DNA of 64,000 nucleotides from Enterobacteriaceae bacterium UBA5654 (GCA_002421005.1 DIJC01000014.1:374955-438954); one strand, 5' to 3'. Positions 18,549-27,779 are shown, counted from the first letter of the stretch. Made by a program: numbers and translations. The notes: generated from the sequence alone by a model not told the origin.

Positions 18549-18800
18549 AATAGCCTCCGTGGCCATTGTGTTTACAGAGGTAAAAGGCGCGGGGTAACCC
18601 GGCCTTCATAATGTTCAAATGTTACAAAAACGGCACATTGCCTGTTCAGTAAAGCATATATTGTTACACTTTTATGACAAATGTTCAGAAAGGCGCACGG
18701 CGTCACATTTAATCTTCGAATAATGCGCGAATGTGCTCGAAATCAAACATCACCCACTCTTTATATGGCTAAATGTTGAGAAACGAACACAGAGGGCAAG
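18549..18800. promoter_or_regulatory. Divergent glpT/glpABC control region with GlpR operators
   Basis: This 252-base gap holds several ATGTTC-type half sites. The best full matches to the GlpR operator are ATGTGCTCGAAATCAAACAT (18731-18750) and AAATGTTGAGAAACGAACAC (18771-18790); weaker half sites start near 18611 and 18681. GlpR represses both sides until glycerol-3-phosphate binds. E. coli also has CRP sites and FNR control here; I could not assign a convincing CRP or FNR site by eye. Confidence 0.75.
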
Positions 18801-20432
18801 ATGATGAGCAGTCATGCAGCGCAGGAGAGCGATGTCATTATCATTGGTGGAGGAGCCACGGGAGCGGGGATCGCCCGCGACTGCGCACTGCGCGGCCTGC
18901 GCGTGATCCTGCTGGAGCGCCACGATATTGCCACTGGTGCGACGGGGCGTAATCATGGCCTGTTGCACAGCGGCGCGCGCTATGCCGTGACGGACGGCGA
19001 ATCCGCGCGCGAGTGCATCAGCGAAAACCAGATCCTCCGACGCATCGCCCGCCACTGCGTCGAACCCACCGACGGCCTGTTTATCACCCTGCCGGAAGAC
19101 GATCTGGCGTTTCAGTCCACCTTTATCAGCGCCTGTCAGCAGGCGGGGATCCGCGCGCAGGCGCTTGACCCGCAGGAGGCCCGGCGCATTGAACCCTCGG
19201 TAAACCCGCAGCTCATTGGGGCGGTGCGGGTGCCGGATGGCACGGTCGATCCGTTTCGCCTCACCGCTGCCAATATGCTGGATGCCCGCGAGCATGGCGC
19301 GACCATTTTTACCGCGCATGAGGTAACCGGTTTGATCCGCGACGGCGCAACCGTGCGTGGCGTCAACGTTATCAATCATTTGACCGGAGAAAAGCAGGCG
19401 CTGTACGCGGCGGTAGTGGTGAATGCCGCCGGAATTTGGGGCCAGCGTATTGCCGAATACGCCGGGCTGGGCATTCGCATGTTCCCGGCAAAAGGCTCGC
19501 TGCTGATCCTCGATCATCGCATTAATCAGCACGTCATCAATCGCTGCCGCAAACCTGCCGACGCCGATATTCTGGTGCCCGGCGATACGATTTCGCTGAT
19601 TGGCACGACTTCAATGCACATTGATTATCGGGATATTGACCAGAATCGGGTCACGCCGGAAGAGGTTGATATTCTGCTGCGCGAAGGCGAGAAACTGGCA
19701 CCGGTGATGGCGAAAACGCGCATTTTACGCGCTTACGCCGGGGTGCGACCGCTGGTTGCCAGCGATGATGACCCGACCGGGCGCAACGTCAGCCGGGGCA
19801 TCGTTCTTTTCGATCATGCTATTCGCGACGGCATGGACGGATTTATCACCATTACCGGCGGCAAGCTGATGACCTATCGGCTGATGGCGGAATGGGCTAC
19901 CGATGCCGTTTGCCGCAAGCTGGGTAACAATCAGCCCTGCACCACCGCCAGCGAACCGCTACCCGGATCCCAGCAATCGGCGGAAAACACCCTCCAGCGG
20001 ACGATCTCGCTGCCTGCGCCGCTGCGCGGTTCGGCGGTTTATCGTCACGGCGACCGCACACCGTCATGGCTCGGCGAAGGGCGGCTACAGCGCAGCGTGG
20101 TATGTGAATGCGAAGCGGTGACCGCCGGAGAAATTCAGTACGCGGTGGAAAATCTGGCGGTCAACAGCCTGCTGGATTTACGCCGCCGCACCCGCGTGGG
20201 GATGGGCACCTGTCAGGGCGAACTGTGCGCATGCCGGGCGGCCGGACTGCTTCAGCGCTATCAAATCACCACGGCCAGCCAGTCGCTGACTCAGCTTTCT
20301 GACTTCCTTAACGAGCGCTGGAAAGGCGTTCAGCCCATTGCCTGGGGCGACGCGCTGCGGGAAAGCGAGTTCACGCGCTGGGTTTATCAGGGCCTGTGCG
20401 GGCTGGAGAAGGAGAATAACGATGAGATTTGA
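18801..20432 (+). CDS. glpA: Anaerobic glycerol-3-phosphate dehydrogenase subunit A
   Basis: Catalytic FAD subunit of the GlpABC complex, which oxidises sn-glycerol-3-phosphate to dihydroxyacetone phosphate during anaerobic growth and passes electrons to menaquinone. The 543-residue protein has the dinucleotide-binding motif IIIGGGATGAGIARD at about 13-27. The FAD-dependent oxidoreductase body includes GATGRNHGLLHSGARY, and a C-terminal BFD-like domain carries cysteines in CECEAVTAGE and GTCQGELCACR. Two adjacent ATGs (18801, 18804) are possible; the second gives 542 residues as in E. coli and better spacing from AGAGGG. It overlaps glpB by 11 bases. Confidence 0.97.
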   Translation: MMSSHAAQESDVIIIGGGATGAGIARDCALRGLRVILLERHDIATGATGRNHGLLHSGARYAVTDGESARECISENQILRRIARHCVEPTDGLFITLPEDDLAFQSTFISACQQAGIRAQALDPQEARRIEPSVNPQLIGAVRVPDGTVDPFRLTAANMLDAREHGATIFTAHEVTGLIRDGATVRGVNVINHLTGEKQALYAAVVVNAAGIWGQRIAEYAGLGIRMFPAKGSLLILDHRINQHVINRCRKPADADILVPGDTISLIGTTSMHIDYRDIDQNRVTPEEVDILLREGEKLAPVMAKTRILRAYAGVRPLVASDDDPTGRNVSRGIVLFDHAIRDGMDGFITITGGKLMTYRLMAEWATDAVCRKLGNNQPCTTASEPLPGSQQSAENTLQRTISLPAPLRGSAVYRHGDRTPSWLGEGRLQRSVVCECEAVTAGEIQYAVENLAVNSLLDLRRRTRVGMGTCQGELCACRAAGLLQRYQITTASQSLTQLSDFLNERWKGVQPIAWGDALRESEFTRWVYQGLCGLEKENNDEI

Positions 20433-21681
20433 CACGGTGATTGTTGGCGGTGGCCTTGCCGGGCTGCTGTGCGGCCTGCGGCTACAAAAGGCCGGTCTAC
20501 GCTGCGCGATTGTCAGCCGGGGACAAAGCGCCCTCACCTTTTCTTCCGGCTCGCTCGACCTGCTTAGCACCCTTCCCAATGGCGATGCGGTCACCGATTT
20601 TCGCCCGGCGCTGGACCGACTCTGTGTGGAAACGCCGGAACATCCGTGGGCTAAACTGGGAACGGAAACCGTTCTGACGCTGGCACACCAGGTGCAGGCA
20701 TTGCTCACTGAGTGCGGCGCGCAGATGCAGGGCGATCCTGCGCATAATCATTACCGGGTGACGCCGCTTGGCACCCTGCGCCGCGCGTGGCTCAGCCCGC
20801 AGGAAGTGCCGGTTTCACCCCTGACCGCCCGGCGGATTTGCGTGGTCGGCATTAGCGGCCTGCTGGATTTTCAGCCGCATCTCGCCGCCGCTTCGTTACG
20901 CCAGCGCGGGACCGACGCGCAGGCGGTGGATATCGAATTGCCGGAACTGGATACGCTGCGTGCCAGCGCCGCCGGGTTTCGCGCGGTCAATATTGCCCGC
21001 TTTCTCGATGCCGAAGAAAACTGGCCGCTGCTGTACAACGCCCTGCTGCCGTTAACCCAGGGTTACGACGCCCTGCTGATGCCCGCCTGCTTCGGCCTGG
21101 AAGACGATCGCCTGTTTGCCTGGCTCAACGCGCGTCTGCCCTGCCCGCTGCGCCTGCTCCCTACCCTCCCGCCATCGGTACCCGGAATGCGGATGCACCG
21201 CCAGCTTCAGCGTCAGTTTATCCGTTCAGGCGGCACCTGGATGCCCGGCGATGAGGTGACACATATGACCCGGCACGATGGCGTCGTCAGTGAAATCTGG
21301 ACCCGCCAGCACGCCGATATCCCGCTGCGTCCGCGCTTCGCGGTGCTGGCCAGCGGCAGCTTTTTCAGCAACGGGCTGGTGGCTGATCGCGACGGCATCC
21401 GTGAGCCGATCCTGGGGCTTGAGGTACAGCAAGCGCCGGATCGTGCCGGATGGTACCGCAATGATTTTTTCGATCCGCAACCCTGGCAGCAGTCTGGCGT
21501 CACGGTGGATGACACTCTGCGCCCGCATATTGACGGTGAACGGGTTAACAATCTGTTTGCGGCAGGCGCGGTGCTCGGCGGATTCGATCCCATCGCGCAG
21601 GGCTGCGGCGGCGGCGTTTCTGCCGTGACCGGCCTGTTTGTCGCGCAGCAAATTCTGGATATGAGCGGAGGCACCCTGTGA
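20422..21681 (+). CDS. glpB: Anaerobic glycerol-3-phosphate dehydrogenase subunit B
   Basis: Flavin-binding subunit of the GlpABC complex, linking GlpA to the membrane-associated iron-sulphur subunit GlpC. I start it at 20422 (MRFDTVIVGGGLAG), giving 419 residues, identical to E. coli. The longer frame upstream only reads through the end of glpA. The N-terminal VIVGGGLAGLLCGLRL is an FAD/NAD Rossmann motif, and the C-terminal GGFDPIAQGCGGG segment is conserved. GGAGAATAACG precedes the start. Its TGA overlaps the GTG start of glpC by four bases. Confidence 0.96.
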   Translation: MRFDTVIVGGGLAGLLCGLRLQKAGLRCAIVSRGQSALTFSSGSLDLLSTLPNGDAVTDFRPALDRLCVETPEHPWAKLGTETVLTLAHQVQALLTECGAQMQGDPAHNHYRVTPLGTLRRAWLSPQEVPVSPLTARRICVVGISGLLDFQPHLAAASLRQRGTDAQAVDIELPELDTLRASAAGFRAVNIARFLDAEENWPLLYNALLPLTQGYDALLMPACFGLEDDRLFAWLNARLPCPLRLLPTLPPSVPGMRMHRQLQRQFIRSGGTWMPGDEVTHMTRHDGVVSEIWTRQHADIPLRPRFAVLASGSFFSNGLVADRDGIREPILGLEVQQAPDRAGWYRNDFFDPQPWQQSGVTVDDTLRPHIDGERVNNLFAAGAVLGGFDPIAQGCGGGVSAVTGLFVAQQILDMSGGTL

Positions 21682-22868
21682 GCGATACCCGTTTTGCCAG
21701 CTGCATTAAATGTACGGTCTGCACCACCGTCTGCCCGGTCAGCCGGGTGGACCCGCGCTATCCCGGCCCGAAACAGGCGGGGCCGGACGGCGAAAGGCTG
21801 CGGCTGAAGGATGGCGCGCTGTATGATGAGGCGCTGAAATACTGCATCAACTGCAAACGCTGCGAAGTAGCCTGTCCGTCGGACGTCAAAATTGGCGACA
21901 TTATTCAGCGCGCGCGGGCGCAGTACGACACCACCCGCCCGTCGCTGCGTAACGCGATCCTGAGCCATACCGATTTGATGGGAAGCGTCTCGACGCCGTT
22001 TGCGCCGGTGGTGAATACCGTCACCGCCCTGAAGCCGGTGCGTCAGCTGCTTGATTACGCGCTGAAAATCGACCATCGCCGCACGCTGCCGAAATATTCT
22101 TTTGGTACCTTCCGCCGCTGGTATCGCAGCGTTGCAGCACAACAGGCGCAGTATCAGGATCAGGTGGCCTATTTTCACGGTTGCTTCGTTAACTATAACC
22201 ATCCCCAGTTGGGTAAAGATCTGGTCAGGGTGCTGAACGCGATGGGAACTGGCGTCCAGTTGCTGAGCAAGGAGAAGTGCTGCGGGGTGCCGCTGATCGC
22301 CAACGGCTTTATTGATAAGGCACGCAGGCAGGCGGTCAGCAACATGGCCTCGCTGCGGGAAGCGATTGAGGTGAAAAAGATCCCGGTGATTGCGACTTCA
22401 TCCACCTGCACCTTTGCCCTGCGCGATGAATATCCTGAAGTGCTGGACGTGGATAACAGCGGGCTTCGCGAGCAGACGGAACTGGCTACCCGCTGGCTGT
22501 GGCGCAGGCTGGATGCCGGTCAGACCCTGCCGCTAAAAAAACGGCCGCTGAAAGTGGTTTATCATACGCCGTGTCATATGGAAAAAATGGGCTGGACGCT
22601 GTATACCCTTGAACTGTTGCGCATGATCCCCGGTCTGGAATTAACGGTGCTGGAGTCACAATGCTGCGGCATCGCCGGAACGTCCGGGTTTAAATCAGAA
22701 AACTATGCCACTTCGCAGGCCATCGGCGCGCCATTGTTTCAGCAGATTGCCGCAAGCGGCGCGGATTTAGTGGTCACGGACTGTGAAACCTGTAAATGGC
22801 AGATTGAGATGTCCACAGGCAAACGCTGTGAACATCCCATTACTTTGCTGGCGCAGGCGCTGGATTAA
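21678..22868 (+). CDS. glpC: Anaerobic glycerol-3-phosphate dehydrogenase subunit C
   Basis: Iron-sulphur subunit that anchors GlpAB to the membrane and delivers electrons to menaquinone. The 396-residue protein begins at a GTG that overlaps the glpB stop (GTGA). Two ferredoxin-type motifs, CIKCTVCTTVCPV (about 10-22) and CINCKRCEVACPS (near 56-68), bind [4Fe-4S] clusters. Two CCG domains follow, with KCCGVPLIANG near 199 and QCCGIAGTSG near 331. Its 3' end overlaps the convergent oxidoreductase gene by four bases, so no terminator fits between them. Confidence 0.97.
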   Translation: MSDTRFASCIKCTVCTTVCPVSRVDPRYPGPKQAGPDGERLRLKDGALYDEALKYCINCKRCEVACPSDVKIGDIIQRARAQYDTTRPSLRNAILSHTDLMGSVSTPFAPVVNTVTALKPVRQLLDYALKIDHRRTLPKYSFGTFRRWYRSVAAQQAQYQDQVAYFHGCFVNYNHPQLGKDLVRVLNAMGTGVQLLSKEKCCGVPLIANGFIDKARRQAVSNMASLREAIEVKKIPVIATSSTCTFALRDEYPEVLDVDNSGLREQTELATRWLWRRLDAGQTLPLKKRPLKVVYHTPCHMEKMGWTLYTLELLRMIPGLELTVLESQCCGIAGTSGFKSENYATSQAIGAPLFQQIAASGADLVVTDCETCKWQIEMSTGKRCEHPITLLAQALD

Positions 22869-23914
22869 AAGCCGGGATTTTCCACGATGCGCTGCTCACG
22901 GAAAGCGGTAAACATCGCTTCCATGAGCTTCAGCACCCGCATCACTTCCCGGTTTTTGACTATCGGCTCTGCGCCATCCAGAACCACATCGGCAAAATTA
23001 TTGTAGAAGCTACTGGCGTTAGATAAAGGCGCGGGGAGTGCCTTTACCAGCACCGCGTTTTCATCAGGCGGAGCCATGGTTTTAGTCAGCCCTGCCCCGG
23101 CCTGAATGGGCGTCGGGGCCGGAACATCTTTCTGCCCGGTCGCCACCACCATTTTGCCGCTTAAATCCCAGTCGGCGACAAGCGCCGTGCCTGCGGTTCC
23201 TTTGATATACCAGCGGGGGAGCGTGATAAAATTGGTAGTGCCCACTTCAATATGGGCGGTTAATCCGCTGTGGAACTGAATATACACGGTGAAACCATCG
23301 TCAACTTCGTCACCCAGCACGTAGCTTAATGAGGTGTAAATCTGGCTAATCGCGCTGTCGTCCAGCAACAATAGCTGATCGAGCAGATGCACGCCCCAGT
23401 CCAGCACCATCCCACCGCCCTGCGCCAGTGTATGCCGCCAGTCGCCCGGAATACCGTTGGCCCCCTGCACCCGCGATTCAATATGGAAAATATCGCCGAT
23501 CGGCTTTTCCTCACGGATGCGCCGCACAATCAGGAAATCCTCATCCCAGCGGCGATTCTGGTGAACCATAAAAATTCGCTGCGCTTTTTCCGCCGCCTGC
23601 AAAATAGCGTCAAATTCGGCGGACGAAAGCGCCACTGGTTTTTCACAAATAACGTGCTTCCCGGCTTCAAGCGCGCGTATCGCCAGCGCTTTATGCACGT
23701 CATTCGGCGTTGCAATTAATACCGCCGTAATATCGCTATCGTTAAGAACATCCTCAAGCGAGGAATAAGGGAAGAGTCCCTGCGTTTCCGCTACCTGTAA
23801 ACGCGCCGGGTCAATATCAAAAGCGCCTTTAACCCGGACACGTTCGCTGGCGGTCATCAGCTTTACGTGGTAAGCCCCCATCCCGCCATAGCCAATAATT
23901 GCCATCTTAAGCAT
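22865..23914 (-). CDS. Gfo/Idh/MocA family oxidoreductase (second copy of the cassette)
   Basis: NAD(P)-dependent sugar dehydrogenase-type protein, substrate unknown. Its 349 residues contain the Rossmann motif AIIGYGGMGAYH (5-16), the family lysine motif CEKPVALS near 95, and the catalytic Asp/His region VLDWGVHLLDQLL near 173, so it looks active. It is the last gene of a minus-strand cassette, 21 bases after the TIM-barrel gene. The three upstream genes are an unrelated-subfamily oxidoreductase, a ThuA-like protein and an isomerase-like protein. Proteins of this type often oxidise sugar C3 or reduce the keto-sugar at the end of a pathway. I do not recognise an E. coli orthologue at this locus. 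Confidence 0.85.
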   Translation of the reverse strand: MLKMAIIGYGGMGAYHVKLMTASERVRVKGAFDIDPARLQVAETQGLFPYSSLEDVLNDSDITAVLIATPNDVHKALAIRALEAGKHVICEKPVALSSAEFDAILQAAEKAQRIFMVHQNRRWDEDFLIVRRIREEKPIGDIFHIESRVQGANGIPGDWRHTLAQGGGMVLDWGVHLLDQLLLLDDSAISQIYTSLSYVLGDEVDDGFTVYIQFHSGLTAHIEVGTTNFITLPRWYIKGTAGTALVADWDLSGKMVVATGQKDVPAPTPIQAGAGLTKTMAPPDENAVLVKALPAPLSNASSFYNNFADVVLDGAEPIVKNREVMRVLKLMEAMFTAFREQRIVENPGF

Positions 23915-23935
23915 CTTGCTATCCTTGTCTGTGCT

Positions 23936-24904
23936 TTATGCCCACCACATGTCCAACGGGCGTTGCCGAATTAATATCGATTGCAGGTTGGTGACCGCAC
24001 GCATAAAGCCTTCGTCTATCGACATTAAAGCGTCTTCGTGCTCAATGCTGATCACGTAGTCATAACCCCAGGTACGCAGGGCGCTGATAATATCGGACCA
24101 TTGCTGAATGCTGTGACCATAACCGACGGTGCGGAAATTCCACGCGCGGCTACGAATATTGCCGTAGGGCTGCATATCCGTTAAGCCGTACATATTGATA
24201 TTGTCCTGATCCAGATAGGTATCTTTGGCGTGAAAATGGTGGATTGCACCTTTTTCACCGAGGATTTTAATAGCGGCAACCGGGTCAATGCCCTGCCACC
24301 ATAAATGGCTGGGATCAAGGTTCGCACCAATGGCGTCGCAGGTTTCTTCCCGCAGTTTTAGCAGGGTATACGGGGTGTGGCAAAGAAAACCGCCGTGCAG
24401 TTCAATGCCAATTTTGACCTGATGCTCTTCCGCCAGGCGACCGATCTCTTTCCAGTAGGGGATCAGTTTATTTTCCCATTGCCAGGTTTTCATATCGCTG
24501 TAAACCGTCGGCCAGGGGACAACCGGCCAGTTGGGTGCCGTGGCCCGATCATCATTTCCCGCCGTGCCGGAAAAGGTATTGACGACCGGCACGCCCAGTA
24601 AGCCCGCCAGTTTGATGGTTTTACGCAATATCGCGTCGGCGGCTTCACGTTCCGCTTTGATCGGCGAAATAGGGTTATCGTGGCAGCTCAGCGCACTAAT
24701 GGTAATACCGCGCGAGCTGAATTTTTCTAAATAGGCTGTCCGGGCCTCTGCGCTGGCTAACAGCTCATCAGTGGGACAGTGATGATTACCGGGATTACCG
24801 CCGCTGCCCACTTCCACCGCATCCAGACCAGCGCCCTGGACTTTATCCAGCATCTCATCCAGCGACAGGCTGGCAAATAAAGGAGTAAAAACGCCAAGTT
24901 TCAT
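23936..24904 (-). CDS. TIM-barrel sugar isomerase/epimerase-like protein
   Basis: A 322-residue protein of the xylose isomerase-like / AP endonuclease 2 superfamily, related to IolE-, IolI- and YcjR-type sugar isomerases, epimerases and dehydratases. Metal-ligand strands are visible in order: DAVEVGSGG near 30, GIELHGGFLCH near 165, NLDPSHLWW near 190, IHHFHAKDT near 220, and SIEHEDALMS near 290. No nuclease signature argues for DNA repair, and the neighbours suggest sugar metabolism. Its start overlaps the ThuA-like stop by four bases (ATGA), showing tight translational coupling. Confidence 0.85.
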   Translation of the reverse strand: MKLGVFTPLFASLSLDEMLDKVQGAGLDAVEVGSGGNPGNHHCPTDELLASAEARTAYLEKFSSRGITISALSCHDNPISPIKAEREAADAILRKTIKLAGLLGVPVVNTFSGTAGNDDRATAPNWPVVPWPTVYSDMKTWQWENKLIPYWKEIGRLAEEHQVKIGIELHGGFLCHTPYTLLKLREETCDAIGANLDPSHLWWQGIDPVAAIKILGEKGAIHHFHAKDTYLDQDNINMYGLTDMQPYGNIRSRAWNFRTVGYGHSIQQWSDIISALRTWGYDYVISIEHEDALMSIDEGFMRAVTNLQSILIRQRPLDMWWA

Positions 24905-25629
24905 TTTACTGCTCCTTGTATCGGGAATAGATTTTTGTCATTGCCGTAAACGGGATAATGGTTATTACGCGGGCAGCAATATTCCACGCCGTTGCAAATA
25001 ATTTTCTGCACGATCTCGTTATAGTAAGTCGGATAGCTTTCATGGCCCGGCTGGAAATAAAAAATTCGTCCGTTGCCGCGTTTATAGGTAATACCGCTGC
25101 GGAAAACGTTGCCGCCTTCAAACCAGCTCAGAAAAACGGTTTCATCCGGGGCGGGAATATCAAAATGCTCCCCGTACATTTCTTCTTTTTCCAGCACGAA
25201 ACTTTCGGGAATGCCTCTGGCAATATCATGAGCCGGGTCGATGACAAACAGCCGCTCTTTTTCATCTGCCTCGCGCCATTTTAAATCGCAACTGGTGCCC
25301 ATCAGCTTCATAAAGATTTTCGACATATGCCCGGAATGCAGCACGATAAGCCCCATCCCGTGTAATACCCGCTGCTGTACGCGCTCAACGATTTTATCGT
25401 CAACTTCTTTGTGGGCAATGTGTCCCCACCAGATTAATACATCCGTTTCGTTCAGGACGCTTTCGGTCAGGCCATGCTCCGGCTCATCCAGCGTGGCGGT
25501 GCGGGTACTGAATCCGGCAGCCTGTAAAAATTGGGCAATTTGGCTATGGATGCCGTGCGGATAAACCGCCGCGATATGCGGCTCCTGTTGTTCATGCCGG
25601 TATTCATTCCAGACAGTTACACGAATCAT
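24901..25629 (-). CDS. ThuA domain protein
   Basis: Member of the ThuA family (class I glutamine-amidotransferase-like fold), named after the trehalose-utilisation protein of Sinorhizobium. I choose the ATG at 25629 (MIRVTVWNEYRHEQ, 242 residues) because GAGGAG lies seven bases upstream. Characteristic blocks are VLIWWGHIAHKEVDD, GLIVLHSGHMSK, and the C-terminal RGNGRIFYFQPGHESYPTYY. Its biochemical role is not firmly defined; in Sinorhizobium ThuA acts with the oxidoreductase ThuB on trehalose to give keto derivatives. One base separates its start from the stop of the upstream oxidoreductase gene, so a ThuB-ThuA-like pairing is preserved. Confidence 0.85.
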   Translation of the reverse strand: MIRVTVWNEYRHEQQEPHIAAVYPHGIHSQIAQFLQAAGFSTRTATLDEPEHGLTESVLNETDVLIWWGHIAHKEVDDKIVERVQQRVLHGMGLIVLHSGHMSKIFMKLMGTSCDLKWREADEKERLFVIDPAHDIARGIPESFVLEKEEMYGEHFDIPAPDETVFLSWFEGGNVFRSGITYKRGNGRIFYFQPGHESYPTYYNEIVQKIICNGVEYCCPRNNHYPVYGNDKNLFPIQGAVK

Positions 25630-25630
25630 T

Positions 25631-26716
25631 TCACTGCTCCTCACGGTCAAAATACACCGGCTGTCCTGTTTTGGCTGACGAGTAAATGGCTTCCAGAATT
25701 TGCGTGACCACCAGCGCTTCTTCAGGTTTCACCACCGGCGTTTTATCGTTAATCACCGCGTCGATCCATGACTGCGCTTCCAGCAACGCCGGATCGTCCC
25801 CGGTGGCATCGTAGAAATCGACGCCACCGACGGCAAACTGAACTTCTTTTTCCCAGGTCGCGCCGTAGGTTTCGCCGTTAATGCGCAGGCCGTTGTTCAT
25901 ATCCGCACCGCCTTTGGTGCCGCAGAGCGCGGTTCTGGCTTCGCCAACGTCGAGCGTATTCAGCGCCCAGCTTGATTCCAGCATAATGGTGGCACCATCC
26001 TGCATGGTGATGAAGCCAAATGCGGAATCTTCGACGGTGAATTTTTCCGGGTCCCAGGGTCCCCATGCGTTTGCCGCATCCCGGGTGGACGCCAGTTTAT
26101 GATAGGTATTGCCGACAATACATTTTGGCTGATAGTTGTTCATCATCCAGAGCGTTAAATCAAGCGCGTGGGTACCAATGTCAATTAACGGGCCGCCTCC
26201 TTGCGCTTCTTCGTCCAGAAAAACACCCCACGTCGGCACCGCGCGCCGCCGGATCGCTTTGGCTTTTGCATAATAAATTTCTCCAAGATCGCCGTTTTCA
26301 CAGACCTGATGCAGATAATGTGAATCCTTACGGAATCGGTTCTGATAACCAATCGTTAATTTCTTACCGGTGCGGCGCGCGGCATCGACCATCGCCTGCG
26401 CTTCAGCCGAGGTTTTTGCCATCGGCTTCTCGCACATGACATGTTTACCCGCTTCCATGGCGGCAATTGAGATACTTGCGTGTGAAATATTAGGCGTGCA
26501 TACATGAATAATATCTATCCCGGCATCAGCCAGCATTTCGCGGTGATCCGTATAGACTTTGGCGTCAGCAGAGCCATACTTCGCTTTCGCTTTCTCCGCC
26601 CGCTCAACGTTAATATCACAGAAAGCTATCAGTTCCACTTCCGGGATCTGGATCAGGGCGGGCATATGTTTTCCATTAGCAATACCGCCGCAACCTATAA
26701 TACCTATCTTGACCAT
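25631..26716 (-). CDS. Gfo/Idh/MocA family oxidoreductase (ThuB-like)
   Basis: NAD(P)-dependent sugar oxidoreductase of 361 residues. The start at 26716 (MVKIGIIGCGGIANG) is preferred over longer frames because GGAGA sits nine bases upstream. Motifs are the Rossmann IGIIGCGGIANGKH, the catalytic lysine motif CEKPMAKT near 95, and LIDIGTHALDLTLWMM near 180, where the Asp and His are the usual catalytic pair. It is the first enzyme gene after the AraC regulator and is followed one base later by the ThuA-like gene. The oxidised sugar cannot be named from sequence. Confidence 0.85.
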   Translation of the reverse strand: MVKIGIIGCGGIANGKHMPALIQIPEVELIAFCDINVERAEKAKAKYGSADAKVYTDHREMLADAGIDIIHVCTPNISHASISIAAMEAGKHVMCEKPMAKTSAEAQAMVDAARRTGKKLTIGYQNRFRKDSHYLHQVCENGDLGEIYYAKAKAIRRRAVPTWGVFLDEEAQGGGPLIDIGTHALDLTLWMMNNYQPKCIVGNTYHKLASTRDAANAWGPWDPEKFTVEDSAFGFITMQDGATIMLESSWALNTLDVGEARTALCGTKGGADMNNGLRINGETYGATWEKEVQFAVGGVDFYDATGDDPALLEAQSWIDAVINDKTPVVKPEEALVVTQILEAIYSSAKTGQPVYFDREEQ

Positions 26717-26793
26717 AACCAGCGTTCTCCACTCCATATGATAACTGGCGCTATAATACAAAATAAGTCAGGGCCAATGTTCCTGGCTTTTTA

Positions 26794-27666
26794 TTATTTC
26801 ATCCCGGATATTGACCTTCTATATTTCAGCGGCGCAACGCCCGTATTTTGTTTAAATACATGATGAAATGTTTTTACGCTGTTAAAACCAATGCGCTCTG
26901 CCACTTCTGATACGGAGATCTCTTCATTCAGCAATAACCATTTCGCCTGATTCAGGCGATAATTATGCAGAAAGCGCACAAATGTCATGCCGGTATTCTT
27001 TTTAAAAAAGCGGGCAAAATAGCAGGCGCTGAATCCCATAAATTTTGCAACATCATCAAGAGTAATATATTCATGATAATGATGTTCAATATAAGAGAAG
27101 ATTTTATCAAGCCGGACTAAGGTTTTTTCTGATTTACTCGCCACCGCTTCCCCTAAGGGGCGTTTGGCCTGCTGCTGGCTCAGCGGGATCTGACGATAGA
27201 TGAGCGCAATTATCTCCATCAGCGCGGCTTTAATCAGGTATTTGTAACCCGCAGCCTGATGGTGATCTTCCCGATGAATGACCGCTAAAAGTTCCCGGAT
27301 CTTAGCCGTTGTTTCCTCAGGCCAGCTGCGGCTATGGCTTTCCATTGAGGAGAAGAGCTGGCGCAGGCCGGGTTCGCCTGCGGTTTCTTCTTCATGAAAC
27401 AGGGAAAAATCAAACTGAATGACGATCCGCTCACTGTTGGGTGACGCGAGGAAGTAGTGAATATCCCCGGCATTAATGAACTGGATCTCGCCCGCCTGCA
27501 TGACAATCGGGACATCGTTGATCCCCAGATGCAGCACGCCCCGCGTCACATAAATAACTTCGACGACTTTGTGCCAGTGGGGATAAACGAGCACTTCACC
27601 TTCATGAACAAACCGCTGAAACGGGAATGGCCGATTGAGGTGAAATAGCTCAAGGTAGTGACTCAT
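26794..27666 (-). CDS. AraC-family transcriptional regulator of the sugar cassette
   Basis: A 290-residue regulator with an N-terminal cupin sensor domain (about 15-100, including VYPHWHKVVEVIYVTRG and the turn FINAGDIHYF). The C-terminal double helix-turn-helix (about 188-285) shows ITLDDVAKFMGFSACYFARF and the AraC signature ISVSEVAERIGFNSVKTFHH followed by FKQNTGVAPLKYR. It is transcribed in the same direction as the four enzyme genes and precedes them by 77 bases, so it is likely their local activator and may be autoregulated. A TATTATA-like element in that gap could be a -10 box for the enzyme genes. It occupies the position of rhmR in E. coli but is of a different family. Confidence 0.88.
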   Translation of the reverse strand: MSHYLELFHLNRPFPFQRFVHEGEVLVYPHWHKVVEVIYVTRGVLHLGINDVPIVMQAGEIQFINAGDIHYFLASPNSERIVIQFDFSLFHEEETAGEPGLRQLFSSMESHSRSWPEETTAKIRELLAVIHREDHHQAAGYKYLIKAALMEIIALIYRQIPLSQQQAKRPLGEAVASKSEKTLVRLDKIFSYIEHHYHEYITLDDVAKFMGFSACYFARFFKKNTGMTFVRFLHNYRLNQAKWLLLNEEISVSEVAERIGFNSVKTFHHVFKQNTGVAPLKYRRSISGMK

Positions 27667-27715
27667 GGCAATAATCTCCGTTGCCGCTGTATAGTGTTGA
27701 TCCTTCAGGCTATCG

Positions 27716-27749
27716 GCCCCGGTTACACGATTAGCGTGGCGTCCGGGGC
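27716..27749. repeat. Hairpin between yfaY and the araC-type gene
   Basis: GCCCCGG (27716-27722) pairs with CCGGGGC (27743-27749), with an inner CACG/CGTG pair in the loop. It sits in the 113-base gap upstream of the regulator gene. There is no T-run, so it may be an operator or mRNA structure rather than a terminator. Confidence 0.45.
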
Positions 27750-27779
27750 ATCAGGGTGTTAGCGCATGAGCGTAAGTCG

